Origin: an uncultured Clostridia bacterium
GTDB taxonomy: Bacteria; Bacillota; Clostridia; Oscillospirales; CAG-272
NCBI GenBank assembly: GCA_937914815.1
Contig: CALDMI010000151.1
Location: 1 to 9,109, forward strand
DNA: 9,109 nt
Direction of reading: 5' to 3'
The position numbers and the translations under genes are program-made. The notes beneath the pieces were generated by a model. The model was not told the origin of the DNA. It did no database searches and saw nothing but the letters and a program-made list of their open reading frames with translations. The number at the start of each line of letters is the position of its first letter. The first letter of the stretch is position 1. Positions 1 to 6,224 of the stretch are shown one piece after another.

Positions 1-1
1 A

Positions 2-862
2 AAGACCGACGAGGCGCTCCCGGACGACACGACGCATGCGGCAATGGACGCTATCGCCCGGCTTGCGGAAATTCCGCTTGACAGCATAGCCTCAGCCGGC
101 AGCCTCGCAGACCTTGACGCCGTCGCGTCGCTCTCCCTCGCTGCCCGCCGCGCGTACAACAAGGTGACCCTTTCGGAGCAGATAGCGCTCTGCGAGGAGC
201 AGTACAAGACCCTCCTTGACTATGAGCTTGCAATAAGAACTGCGAAGGAGCGCCTCGGCGCGCCGGTCACAATAGACAAGCTCGAAATATCGAAGACTCC
301 CGACAGAATACGCTATAAGGCGGGCGAGAGCTTTGACCCTGCCGGCATGGTTGTAAAGGTAATCTATTCCGATGAGTCGGAGCTGACGCTCGGCAGCGGA
401 GATTATACGATAGACAAGACCGTGCTCTCCGCCGATGACGACTTCGTGACCGTGAGCTACACCGACCGCGACAAGACCTATACCGCAAAGGTGCTCCTGA
501 ATGTCGAGAGCACAGGGGACAGCCGCGAGACCCTCGCAACCCCCGTCGTCAGAATAACCGACGACGGATATGCGGAGTGGGACGCCGTCCCCGGTGCGAC
601 CGGCTACGTATACCGTATAGACGGCGGAGATGAGACGACTACCGCAGAGCGGCGCGTCCGCCTTACTGCCGGACAGTCGATAACCGTAAAGGCTGTCGGC
701 GACGGCTATGCGGACAGTGAGTTCTCCTCGCCCATGACTTATGAAAAGAGCGGCGGGCTCCCCGTGGCGGTTATCGTGATAATATCCGTCGCCGCGGCGC
801 TCCTCGTCGCGGGCGGTGCCGTCCTCGCGGTAATACTCATCAAAAAGAAGAAAGGAAGATGA
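2..862 (+). CDS. Membrane-anchored surface protein with Ig-like domain (5' partial)
   Basis: The frame is open to the left edge (first full codon at base 2), so the ATG at 44 is probably internal and the N-terminus with any signal peptide lies outside the window. Numbering from that Met, residues about 18-72 resemble a helical module of Gram-positive surface proteins (an ARRAYNKVT...EQIAL...YKTLLDYE-like pattern). Residues about 75-155 look like a bacterial Ig-like domain, with the typical AGESFDPAGMVVKVIYSD core followed by a YTIDKTVL...VTVSYT stretch. Residues about 164-230 look like a small FN3-like beta domain (WDAVPGATGYVYRIDG). A hydrophobic helix at about 239-266 precedes the basic end KKKKGR, indicating a C-terminal membrane anchor with the rest outside; there is no LPXTG motif. 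Its stop overlaps the next start (ATGA), so the two are probably translationally coupled. Family assignments are by eye; the function is unknown, and adhesion or a scaffold role is a guess. Confidence 0.8.
   Translation, partial: KTDEALPDDTTHAAMDAIARLAEIPLDSIASAGSLADLDAVASLSLAARRAYNKVTLSEQIALCEEQYKTLLDYELAIRTAKERLGAPVTIDKLEISKTPDRIRYKAGESFDPAGMVVKVIYSDESELTLGSGDYTIDKTVLSADDDFVTVSYTDRDKTYTAKVLLNVESTGDSRETLATPVVRITDDGYAEWDAVPGATGYVYRIDGGDETTTAERRVRLTAGQSITVKAVGDGYADSEFSSPMTYEKSGGLPVAVIVIISVAAALLVAGGAVLAVILIKKKKGR
851..858 (+). promoter_or_regulatory. Ribosome binding site that bears on the start of the second gene
   Basis: AAAGGAAG lies directly against the ATG at 859, too close to serve it well, but sits 9 nt before an in-frame TTG at 868. 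A weaker AAGAAG (845-850) is 8 nt before the ATG. The TTG start would give a protein beginning MKRKGILYLL, a normal lipoprotein signal; the ATG start adds only three residues. Both remain possible. Confidence 0.45.
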
Positions 863-1977
863 CCGCTTTGAAAAGAAAAGGTATTTTATATCTGCTCTCC
901 GGCGCTCTTCTGGCTGTAATCCTGCTGCTCTCCTCCTGCGGAGGGGGGCAGACGGAGAAGTCCTATGACTATCTTGTAACCTTCAATTACAATATCGGCA
1001 GCCTTGACGCGAACTGCCCGGACCAGTACCTCGGGGTAAAGTCCGGCGGGCTCGTCGGCATACAGCCGGGCTTCAGCGACGATTTCAAGCTCTCCCCGGT
1101 GTCCGGCTACTATATTGAGGGCTGGTATACGGCAAAGCTTGACGCGGACGGCAACCCCCGCGTCGACAGCGAGACCGGCAGGGTCATCCTCGAGCGGAAA
1201 TGGTCGTTTGAGAGCGATAAGGTGAGCGCGGACATGACCCTCTACGCAAACCTCCTCCGTCAGTCAAATCTTCTCTACGTGGATATAGCGACGGGAGAGA
1301 CCGTCATGACCTCGATAGGCACCCCGGGCGGCATACTCAATAAGCCGATGTCGCTCTTCGCCCCGAAGAAGGATGGCTACACTCTCCTCGGCTACTATAA
1401 GGACGCAGAGAAAACAGAGGCGTTCGAGTGGCCGTTCGCGTACACCGACGGCGACAGCCGCGTATACGTCGACTTCATAGAGGGCGAATGGACGATAGTT
1501 TCGACGGCGGACGAGATGAAAAACGCGATATCCTCCGGCGAAAACATCTATCTTGCATCGGATATAGACTTCACGGGAAAGACATGGGTAGCGACAAAGT
1601 ACAACGCAAAAATAGAGGGTAACGGACACACCGTCTCGGGGATAACCCTGAATACGGAGGGGAACCGGAACAAGAAGTCCGGCTTCGGTCTCTTCACCAC
1701 CCTCGGAGAAAATACTGAATTCCGCAACGTGACGTTTGACGGAGTGAGCGTGACCTTCCGCGCGACGCTTATGGGAGAATACAAGGTTGCTCTCCTCGCG
1801 GAGGAGATAAAGACGGGTGCGAAATTTGAGCACTTCACCTTGAACGGCACACTCACCTATGATATAGCGGAGGCGCCGACAAGCACGGTTGCGTCGGTAG
1901 CTGTCACAGACGGAACGAGGGCGGAGGACATTTCGGACTCTGTATTCAATGTCACCCTCCGCGATGTAAACGGTTAA
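859..1977 (+). CDS. Lipoprotein with InlB-repeat-like and beta-helix (GLUG-like) regions
   Basis: 372 aa from the ATG (or 369 from TTG at 868). A basic start (KRK), a hydrophobic stretch and the lipobox LSSC with Cys27 predict a lipid-anchored exported protein. Residues about 39-133 and 138-207 resemble two InlB B-repeat/Listeria-Bacteroides-type units: each has a GYYIEGWYT or GYTLLGYYK turn, a tryptophan/phenylalanine strand (KWSF, FEWPFAY), and the first ends MTLYANL. Residues about 210-333 change style (STADEMKNAI, LASDIDFTGKTW, KIEGNGHTVSGITL, GFGLFTTLGENTEFRNVTFDG), which matches the start of a right-handed beta-helix of the GLUG/pectin-lyase-like type. The gene starts inside the stop codon of its upstream neighbour and ends 25 nt before oppA, with tandem TAA TAA stops, so it probably belongs to the transporter transcript. 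Such folds bind surfaces or glycans in other proteins; no ligand or enzyme activity can be read here. Confidence 0.82.
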   Translation: MTALKRKGILYLLSGALLAVILLLSSCGGGQTEKSYDYLVTFNYNIGSLDANCPDQYLGVKSGGLVGIQPGFSDDFKLSPVSGYYIEGWYTAKLDADGNPRVDSETGRVILERKWSFESDKVSADMTLYANLLRQSNLLYVDIATGETVMTSIGTPGGILNKPMSLFAPKKDGYTLLGYYKDAEKTEAFEWPFAYTDGDSRVYVDFIEGEWTIVSTADEMKNAISSGENIYLASDIDFTGKTWVATKYNAKIEGNGHTVSGITLNTEGNRNKKSGFGLFTTLGENTEFRNVTFDGVSVTFRATLMGEYKVALLAEEIKTGAKFEHFTLNGTLTYDIAEAPTSTVASVAVTDGTRAEDISDSVFNVTLRDVNG

Positions 1978-1985
1978 TAAATTTC

Positions 1986-1991
1986 AAGGAG
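1986..1991 (+). promoter_or_regulatory. Strong ribosome binding site of oppA
   Basis: AAGGAG with an 11-nt A-rich spacer to the ATG at 2003. The 25-nt gap before oppA holds no hairpin or convincing promoter, so read-through from the upstream lipoprotein gene is expected. The 12 bases AAGGAGATATAC equal the core of the phage T7 gene 10 leader, consistent with high translation of a binding protein. Confidence 0.75.
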
Positions 1992-2002
1992 ATATACGAA
2001 AA

Positions 2003-4576
2003 ATGAAGACAAAAAGACGCATTGTGTCTCTGCTTCTCGTTATCGCTATGCTTACCCTGACTATCATAAGCGCGGTGAACTGCGCCCCGAAGGACGATGG
2101 GGGCGATACGAAGAAGTACGACACCGAGACGCGCCCGTTCTCGATGAGCATACAGACTCCGGACGGCGTGTTCAACCCATTCTTCTCGACCTCGGCGTAT
2201 GACTCGGCTATAATCAGCCACACGCAGGTCGGAATGTTAAGCACAGACAAGAACGGTAACATCGTCTGCGGTGAGAATGAGCCGACCGTCGCCCTTGCGT
2301 ATACCATACGCGAGACAACGGAAAACGGCAAGAGGTACACCACGTATGAGTTTCTTATCAAGAACGGAATAAAGTTCTCGGACGGCGAGCCGCTCACGAT
2401 AAAGGACGTCCTCTTCAACCTCTATGTTTACCTTGACCCGGCGTACACCGGCTCGGCAACCATTTATTCGACGGATATAGTCGGACTTCAGAACTACCGC
2501 CAGCAGAAGCTCGGCGATATTTCGGACGGCTCCTCCTCGGATTTCGACGACACCTTTGTGTCCGAGGCAAATATCCGTATCCAGAATCTTATCGACTTTG
2601 TCAAGGTCTACGGTCTCGGCGTAAGCTCGGCGGACAAGCCGACTCTTCCCGCGGGGTACGACGAGGCAAAGGCAAGAGAGGACTTCCTCACCATTGCCGA
2701 GACCTTCAGAAAAGAGCTCGAGGCAGACTACAACGCAACTGACAAGGAGTCCTACAAGGACTGGAACTTCACCGAGGAGTGGCAGATATTCCTCTACAAC
2801 GACGGCGGCTACAGCGAGCTCCTCCTCCGTGACGAGGCGGGCAAGCTCGTAAAGGACGAGGACGGAAACTATAAGCTCGACGAGACTGCCGCGGCGGAGA
2901 TCTACGCAGATATACAGGATTATATCGACTCTCACAAGGACCTCTCCGAGGCTGACGCCATAAAGCAGTACTGCATAGATACCGTTTATTCTTCCTATTT
3001 CAGAGATACCGCGGTAGAGAAGACCTATGCCGAAAACTTTGAGAGGGTCCTCCGCTCATGGGGCACCGCGAATACCATTCTCGACCTCTTCACGGCTGAG
3101 GCAAAGAGCGATTACTTCGCAAACAACAAGAGACTTGTTCCGAACATCACCGGTATCACCACAAGAAGCGATGTCAGGTCCTTTGACGGCGTCGATTACG
3201 CCGAGGGACACGACGTTCTCTCCATAAAGATAAACGACGTCGACCCGAAGGCGATATACAACTTCTCCTTCACCGTCTCCCCGATGCACTACTATTCCAC
3301 GCACGACTATAACGGCAAGGATTATATAGCGGCGTTCGACGGAGTGAGCGAGTTCGGTCTTGACTTCGGTAACATAACCTTCATGAACGAGGTTATAAAC
3401 GCCCCCGATAAGGTCGGTCTCCCCGTCGGCGCGGGCCCCTACAAGGCGTCAAACGCGCAGGGCAAGGGAACTCCGACGAGCGATACCTTCTTCAATAACA
3501 ACTTTGTCTACTACGAGAGAAACACCTACTTTGAGACTCTCGGAGAGGGTATCTCGAACGCGAAGATAAAGTATATGAGATACAAGGTTGTCGCCTCCGA
3601 CCAGATAATAAACGCGCTTATCAACGGCGATATAGATTACGGCGACCCGAGCGCAACGCAGGATAATATAGCCGATGCGAACAACGCGGGTCTCGGACAT
3701 GTCGAGATAAAGACATCAGGTTACGGTTATGTCGGCATCAACCCCCGCTTCATACCGAGCAAGTCGGTGCGGCAGGCTATAATGATGGCGATGAACACCG
3801 CGATAATCAAGGAAAACTACTATAAGGGCAACCTTTGCGAGCTCATCTACCGCCCGATGTCGACGACCTCATGGGCATATCCCGATGACGCGACAGAGCC
3901 TTACTACAAGTTCGACAAGACCGGAACCGAGATAAGACAGGTTCTTGAGGCAGACGGATATGAGCTTGTAGACGGAGTATATCAGAAGAATATAGACGGC
4001 TTCGGTCTCGACCGCCTTGCCGGGCAGAACTACCGCCTGACGATAGCCGGCGGCTCTACCGACCACCCGGCATATGCAATGTTCCTTCGCGCAGCCGAGA
4101 TACTCAACAGCGCGGGCATGGAGGTAAAGGTTGTTACCTCGCAGACCGCACTCTCCGACCTCTCGTCCGGAAAGCTCTCCATATGGGCTGCCGCATGGTC
4201 GTCGACGATAGACCCGGATATGTATCAGGTCTATCACATGGACTCTCAGGCGAGCTCGACGAGCAACTGGGGCTATAAGCAGATAAAGGCGGGAAAGAAT
4301 ACCGAGGCTTACTCCGACGAATACGCGCTGATAGTAAAGCTCTCCGAGCTTATCGACGCGGGACGCTCCACGACGGATCAGGAGTCGCGTAAGGCAATAT
4401 ATAAGCAGGCGCTTGACCTCGTAATGGAACTCGCGGTCGAGATGCCGACCTACCAGAGAAAGGATATGTCGGCATATAACAAGGACGTGCTCGACGAGTC
4501 GACAATGACGCCGGAGTCGGAGCGCTCTCCCTATAACGGACTTCTGTCCCGTATCTGGGAGCTCTCCTATAACTGA
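2003..4576 (+). CDS. oppA: Oligopeptide ABC transporter substrate-binding lipoprotein, enlarged (SBP_bac_5)
   Basis: Extracytoplasmic receptor that should capture peptide (or a related solute) and hand it to OppBC. The signal peptide KTKRR plus hydrophobic core ends at AVNC, Cys27; Asn at -1 departs from the usual lipobox, so anchoring is likely but not certain. SBP_bac_5 hallmarks in order: start of lobe I from about 45 (NPFFSTSAYDSAIISHTQVG), TYEFLIKNGIKFSDGEPLTIKDV at about 114-135, VGAGPYKASN at about 475-484, YYERNTYFE at about 503-511, SVRQAIMMAMNTAIIKENYY at about 588-607, WSSTIDPDMYQVYHM at about 732-746, and a C-terminal RKAIYKQALDLV...EMPTYQR segment. At 857 aa it is some 300 aa longer than the common 520-560 aa. 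Most of the excess is a block at about 172-378, acidic and helix-rich, placed where ordinary family members have a short connection. Tandem TGA TAA stops follow. Substrate class is inferred from the operon; a dipeptide, nickel or sugar-oligomer ligand cannot be excluded. Confidence 0.93.
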   Translation: MKTKRRIVSLLLVIAMLTLTIISAVNCAPKDDGGDTKKYDTETRPFSMSIQTPDGVFNPFFSTSAYDSAIISHTQVGMLSTDKNGNIVCGENEPTVALAYTIRETTENGKRYTTYEFLIKNGIKFSDGEPLTIKDVLFNLYVYLDPAYTGSATIYSTDIVGLQNYRQQKLGDISDGSSSDFDDTFVSEANIRIQNLIDFVKVYGLGVSSADKPTLPAGYDEAKAREDFLTIAETFRKELEADYNATDKESYKDWNFTEEWQIFLYNDGGYSELLLRDEAGKLVKDEDGNYKLDETAAAEIYADIQDYIDSHKDLSEADAIKQYCIDTVYSSYFRDTAVEKTYAENFERVLRSWGTANTILDLFTAEAKSDYFANNKRLVPNITGITTRSDVRSFDGVDYAEGHDVLSIKINDVDPKAIYNFSFTVSPMHYYSTHDYNGKDYIAAFDGVSEFGLDFGNITFMNEVINAPDKVGLPVGAGPYKASNAQGKGTPTSDTFFNNNFVYYERNTYFETLGEGISNAKIKYMRYKVVASDQIINALINGDIDYGDPSATQDNIADANNAGLGHVEIKTSGYGYVGINPRFIPSKSVRQAIMMAMNTAIIKENYYKGNLCELIYRPMSTTSWAYPDDATEPYYKFDKTGTEIRQVLEADGYELVDGVYQKNIDGFGLDRLAGQNYRLTIAGGSTDHPAYAMFLRAAEILNSAGMEVKVVTSQTALSDLSSGKLSIWAAAWSSTIDPDMYQVYHMDSQASSTSNWGYKQIKAGKNTEAYSDEYALIVKLSELIDAGRSTTDQESRKAIYKQALDLVMELAVEMPTYQRKDMSAYNKDVLDESTMTPESERSPYNGLLSRIWELSYN

Positions 4577-4595
4577 TAAGGACAGCGAAAAAACA

Positions 4596-4608
4596 CCGCC
4601 CACGGCGG
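4596..4608 (+). promoter_or_regulatory. Small hairpin after oppA
   Basis: CCGCC, loop CAC, GGCGG: a perfect 5-bp stem with a 3-nt loop, 19 nt after the oppA stop and 5 nt before the larger hairpin. A run of six A (4588-4593) precedes it. On the + strand no T tract follows, so it is not a standard terminator. Confidence 0.45.
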
Positions 4609-4613
4609 AAAGG

Positions 4614-4638
4614 GGGGCGCGCGACCTGCGCGCGCCCC
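4614..4638 (+). promoter_or_regulatory. Very stable GC hairpin between oppA and oppB
   Basis: GGGGCGCGCG (4614-4623) pairs perfectly with CGCGCGCCCC (4629-4638) around the 5-nt loop ACCTG, ten G-C pairs with no mismatch. The bases after it (GGAACAGG) contain no T tract, so an intrinsic terminator is unlikely. It sits 38 nt after the oppA stop and 5 nt before the oppB Shine-Dalgarno. Stem-loops in this position in binding-protein operons are known to protect the upstream mRNA from 3' decay or to lower downstream expression, giving more binding protein than permease. That role here is inferred. Confidence 0.7.
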
Positions 4639-4643
4639 GGAAC

Positions 4644-4648
4644 AGGAG
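4644..4648 (+). promoter_or_regulatory. Ribosome binding site of oppB, wide spacing
   Basis: AGGAG is followed by 15 nt before the ATG at 4664, longer than the usual 5-11 nt. A second in-frame ATG at 4670 would be further still. With the hairpin just upstream, this suggests weaker translation of oppB than oppA. Confidence 0.55.
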
Positions 4649-4663
4649 ACACATAAGACATAT

Positions 4664-6214
4664 ATGGATATGTTCAAGTATATCGTCAAGCGGCTGCTGC
4701 TGTCGATACTTATCCTCTTCGGCGTTTCGATAATCATCTACGCCCTTGCGCGAATGATGCCTACCGACTATGTTGACCAGCAGTATTCGTCCGCCGTCTC
4801 ACAGGGGACGATGCGTCAGGAGGACGTCGACCGTATAAAGGAGCTTTACGGTCTTTCGATGCCGGACGCGTATCTCTCACTGAAAATAGGAGAGGGAAGC
4901 GAATACAACGGTAAAACGTTTACAAAGAACGCGAAGAGCGAGAAGCGCGATGTCGACCTCGAGCTCTATCTGAAAGAGGACAGGCGCGTCGCTGAACTTC
5001 TTGAAAGAGACGACCTCACAAGTGAGGAGAGGGCGGAATACGAGCGACAGAAGGCGGAGAACGACGCAAATCTCGTCGCCTTTTACCTCGAGTGGTACAT
5101 CGGAAAATACGACACGGGGGATACCCGTATCGAGCTCTCAAGGCAGTACAACGCCGTAACCGACAGCTACGATTACATCTATAAAATAGGAACCGTCATA
5201 CCGAAGGGCACGACGGTAAATCCCGGAGAGGGAAAAGAGGGGGAGGATTCCTCCTACATAACGATAAACGAGCAGTTTGTCGAAAAGGAGAGCGGCACGT
5301 GGTCGCTCGGCAAGACGGGTGAGGACGGAATACGGCAGGTTGTCCTTACCGCCTCGGACGGCACAGCCGTCGTATCCGGTACGGTCTACCGCGCCGCAAA
5401 CTCGTGGGACGGCTTTGTAGCCATTCTGAAAGGATATTTCGGCTGGCTCTTCAATATGCTCCACGGCGACTTCGGCATGTCGTTCAAGTACAAGAAGCCG
5501 GTGCGCGATGTCATATTCCAGAACATGGGTATATCCTTTGCGATAGCCTTCGTCGCGACGCTTCTTCAGTTCGCGATAGCAATTCCTCTCGGAATAAAGG
5601 CGGCGACCCACCAGTACGGCGTTATAGACTACGGCGTCACCGTCACGTCAATGATAGGCATAAGCCTTCCGACCTTCTTTATGGCGGCGCTCGTCATTCG
5701 CCTCTTTGCGGTACAGCTCGGTTGGTTTGAGGTCGGAGGTATCGCCTCGTCCTCCCTGCCCATGAACGCAACGTGGATACAGCGCCTCGGCGACACGCTC
5801 TGGCACATGGTTCTCCCGATGTTCGTTCTCGTCGTCCTCTCGATAGGCTCGCTCATGCGCTACACGCGCACGAACACTCTTGAGGCTCTGAACGCGGACT
5901 ATGTCCGTACCGCGAGGGCAAAGGGACTGCCGGAGAGGGTCGTAATAAACAAGCACGCATTCAAGAACACTATGATCCCGCTCGTCACTCTCATGGCGGG
6001 AATACTGCCGAGCCTCTTTGGCGGAGCAATGATAACCGAGACGGTGTTCTCAATACCCGGAATAGGAAAGCTCGCGTACGATGCTCTTATCGTCGCGGAT
6101 GTTCCGTTCATAATGGGCTACAATGTATTCATAGCGGTACTTACGGTCATAGGAACTCTCCTTTCCGACCTTATGTACGCGATAGTTGACCCGCGCGTCA
6201 AGCTCGGAAGATAA
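4664..6214 (+). CDS. oppB: Peptide ABC transporter permease OppB with large outward loop
   Basis: One of two channel-forming membrane subunits. Residues 5-30 (YIVKRLLLSILILFGVSIII) form the family-typical N-terminal helix, followed by the ARMMPTD and ELYGLSMP motifs. The conserved part resumes at about 252 with YFGWLFNMLHGDFGMSFKYK, PVRDVI, then membrane segments near 288-310, 322-350, 380-400, 435-457 and 481-505, ending YAIVDPRVKLG. The cytoplasmic EAA coupling loop is at about 406-436 (DYVRTARAKGLPERVVINKH). The protein is 516 aa, against about 305-340 for most OppB/DppB. The difference is a hydrophilic block at about 72-250 between helix 1 and helix 2, on the outside by standard topology. 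It has a charged helical first half (ELLERDDLTSEERAEYERQK) and a strand-rich second half (YIYKIGTVIP, QVVLTASDGTAVVSGTVYRA). The frame is intact across it and codon style is unchanged. Confidence 0.93.
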   Translation: MDMFKYIVKRLLLSILILFGVSIIIYALARMMPTDYVDQQYSSAVSQGTMRQEDVDRIKELYGLSMPDAYLSLKIGEGSEYNGKTFTKNAKSEKRDVDLELYLKEDRRVAELLERDDLTSEERAEYERQKAENDANLVAFYLEWYIGKYDTGDTRIELSRQYNAVTDSYDYIYKIGTVIPKGTTVNPGEGKEGEDSSYITINEQFVEKESGTWSLGKTGEDGIRQVVLTASDGTAVVSGTVYRAANSWDGFVAILKGYFGWLFNMLHGDFGMSFKYKKPVRDVIFQNMGISFAIAFVATLLQFAIAIPLGIKAATHQYGVIDYGVTVTSMIGISLPTFFMAALVIRLFAVQLGWFEVGGIASSSLPMNATWIQRLGDTLWHMVLPMFVLVVLSIGSLMRYTRTNTLEALNADYVRTARAKGLPERVVINKHAFKNTMIPLVTLMAGILPSLFGGAMITETVFSIPGIGKLAYDALIVADVPFIMGYNVFIAVLTVIGTLLSDLMYAIVDPRVKLGR

Positions 6215-6219
6215 GGAGG
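6213..6219 (+). promoter_or_regulatory. Ribosome binding site that fixes the oppC start
   Basis: AAGGAGG overlaps the oppB stop codon and is 5 nt before the ATG at 6225. This supports the ATG over an upstream in-frame TTG at 6186, which lies inside oppB and has no such site. Confidence 0.85.
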
Positions 6220-6224
6220 ACGGC

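Noticed and set aside
44..46. ATG at 44 as the true start of the first gene
   Set aside because: The frame is open to the left edge and no signal peptide or good ribosome binding site is present for an exported, membrane-anchored protein.
1738..3350. Exact 13-base repeat GACGGAGTGAGCG at 1738-1750 and 3338-3350
   Set aside because: Both copies encode DGVS in the same reading phase within unrelated genes; chance plus shared codon preference explains it.
4588..4608. Intrinsic terminator for a minus-strand transcript
   Set aside because: On the minus strand the 5-bp hairpin is followed by TGTTTTTT, but the stem is short and no minus-strand gene ends here.
4614..4638. Intrinsic terminator ending the oppA transcript
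   Set aside because: The stem is strong, but there is no T tract after it and oppBCDF follow immediately, so complete termination is unlikely.
3869..4654. Minus-strand open frame of 261 codons opposite the end of oppA
   Set aside because: It is arginine-rich with no recognisable domain and lies opposite well-conserved SBP_bac_5 sequence.
6186..6224. Upstream TTG start for oppC
   Set aside because: It would overlap oppB by 29 nt without a ribosome binding site; ATG 6225 has AAGGAGG at good spacing.
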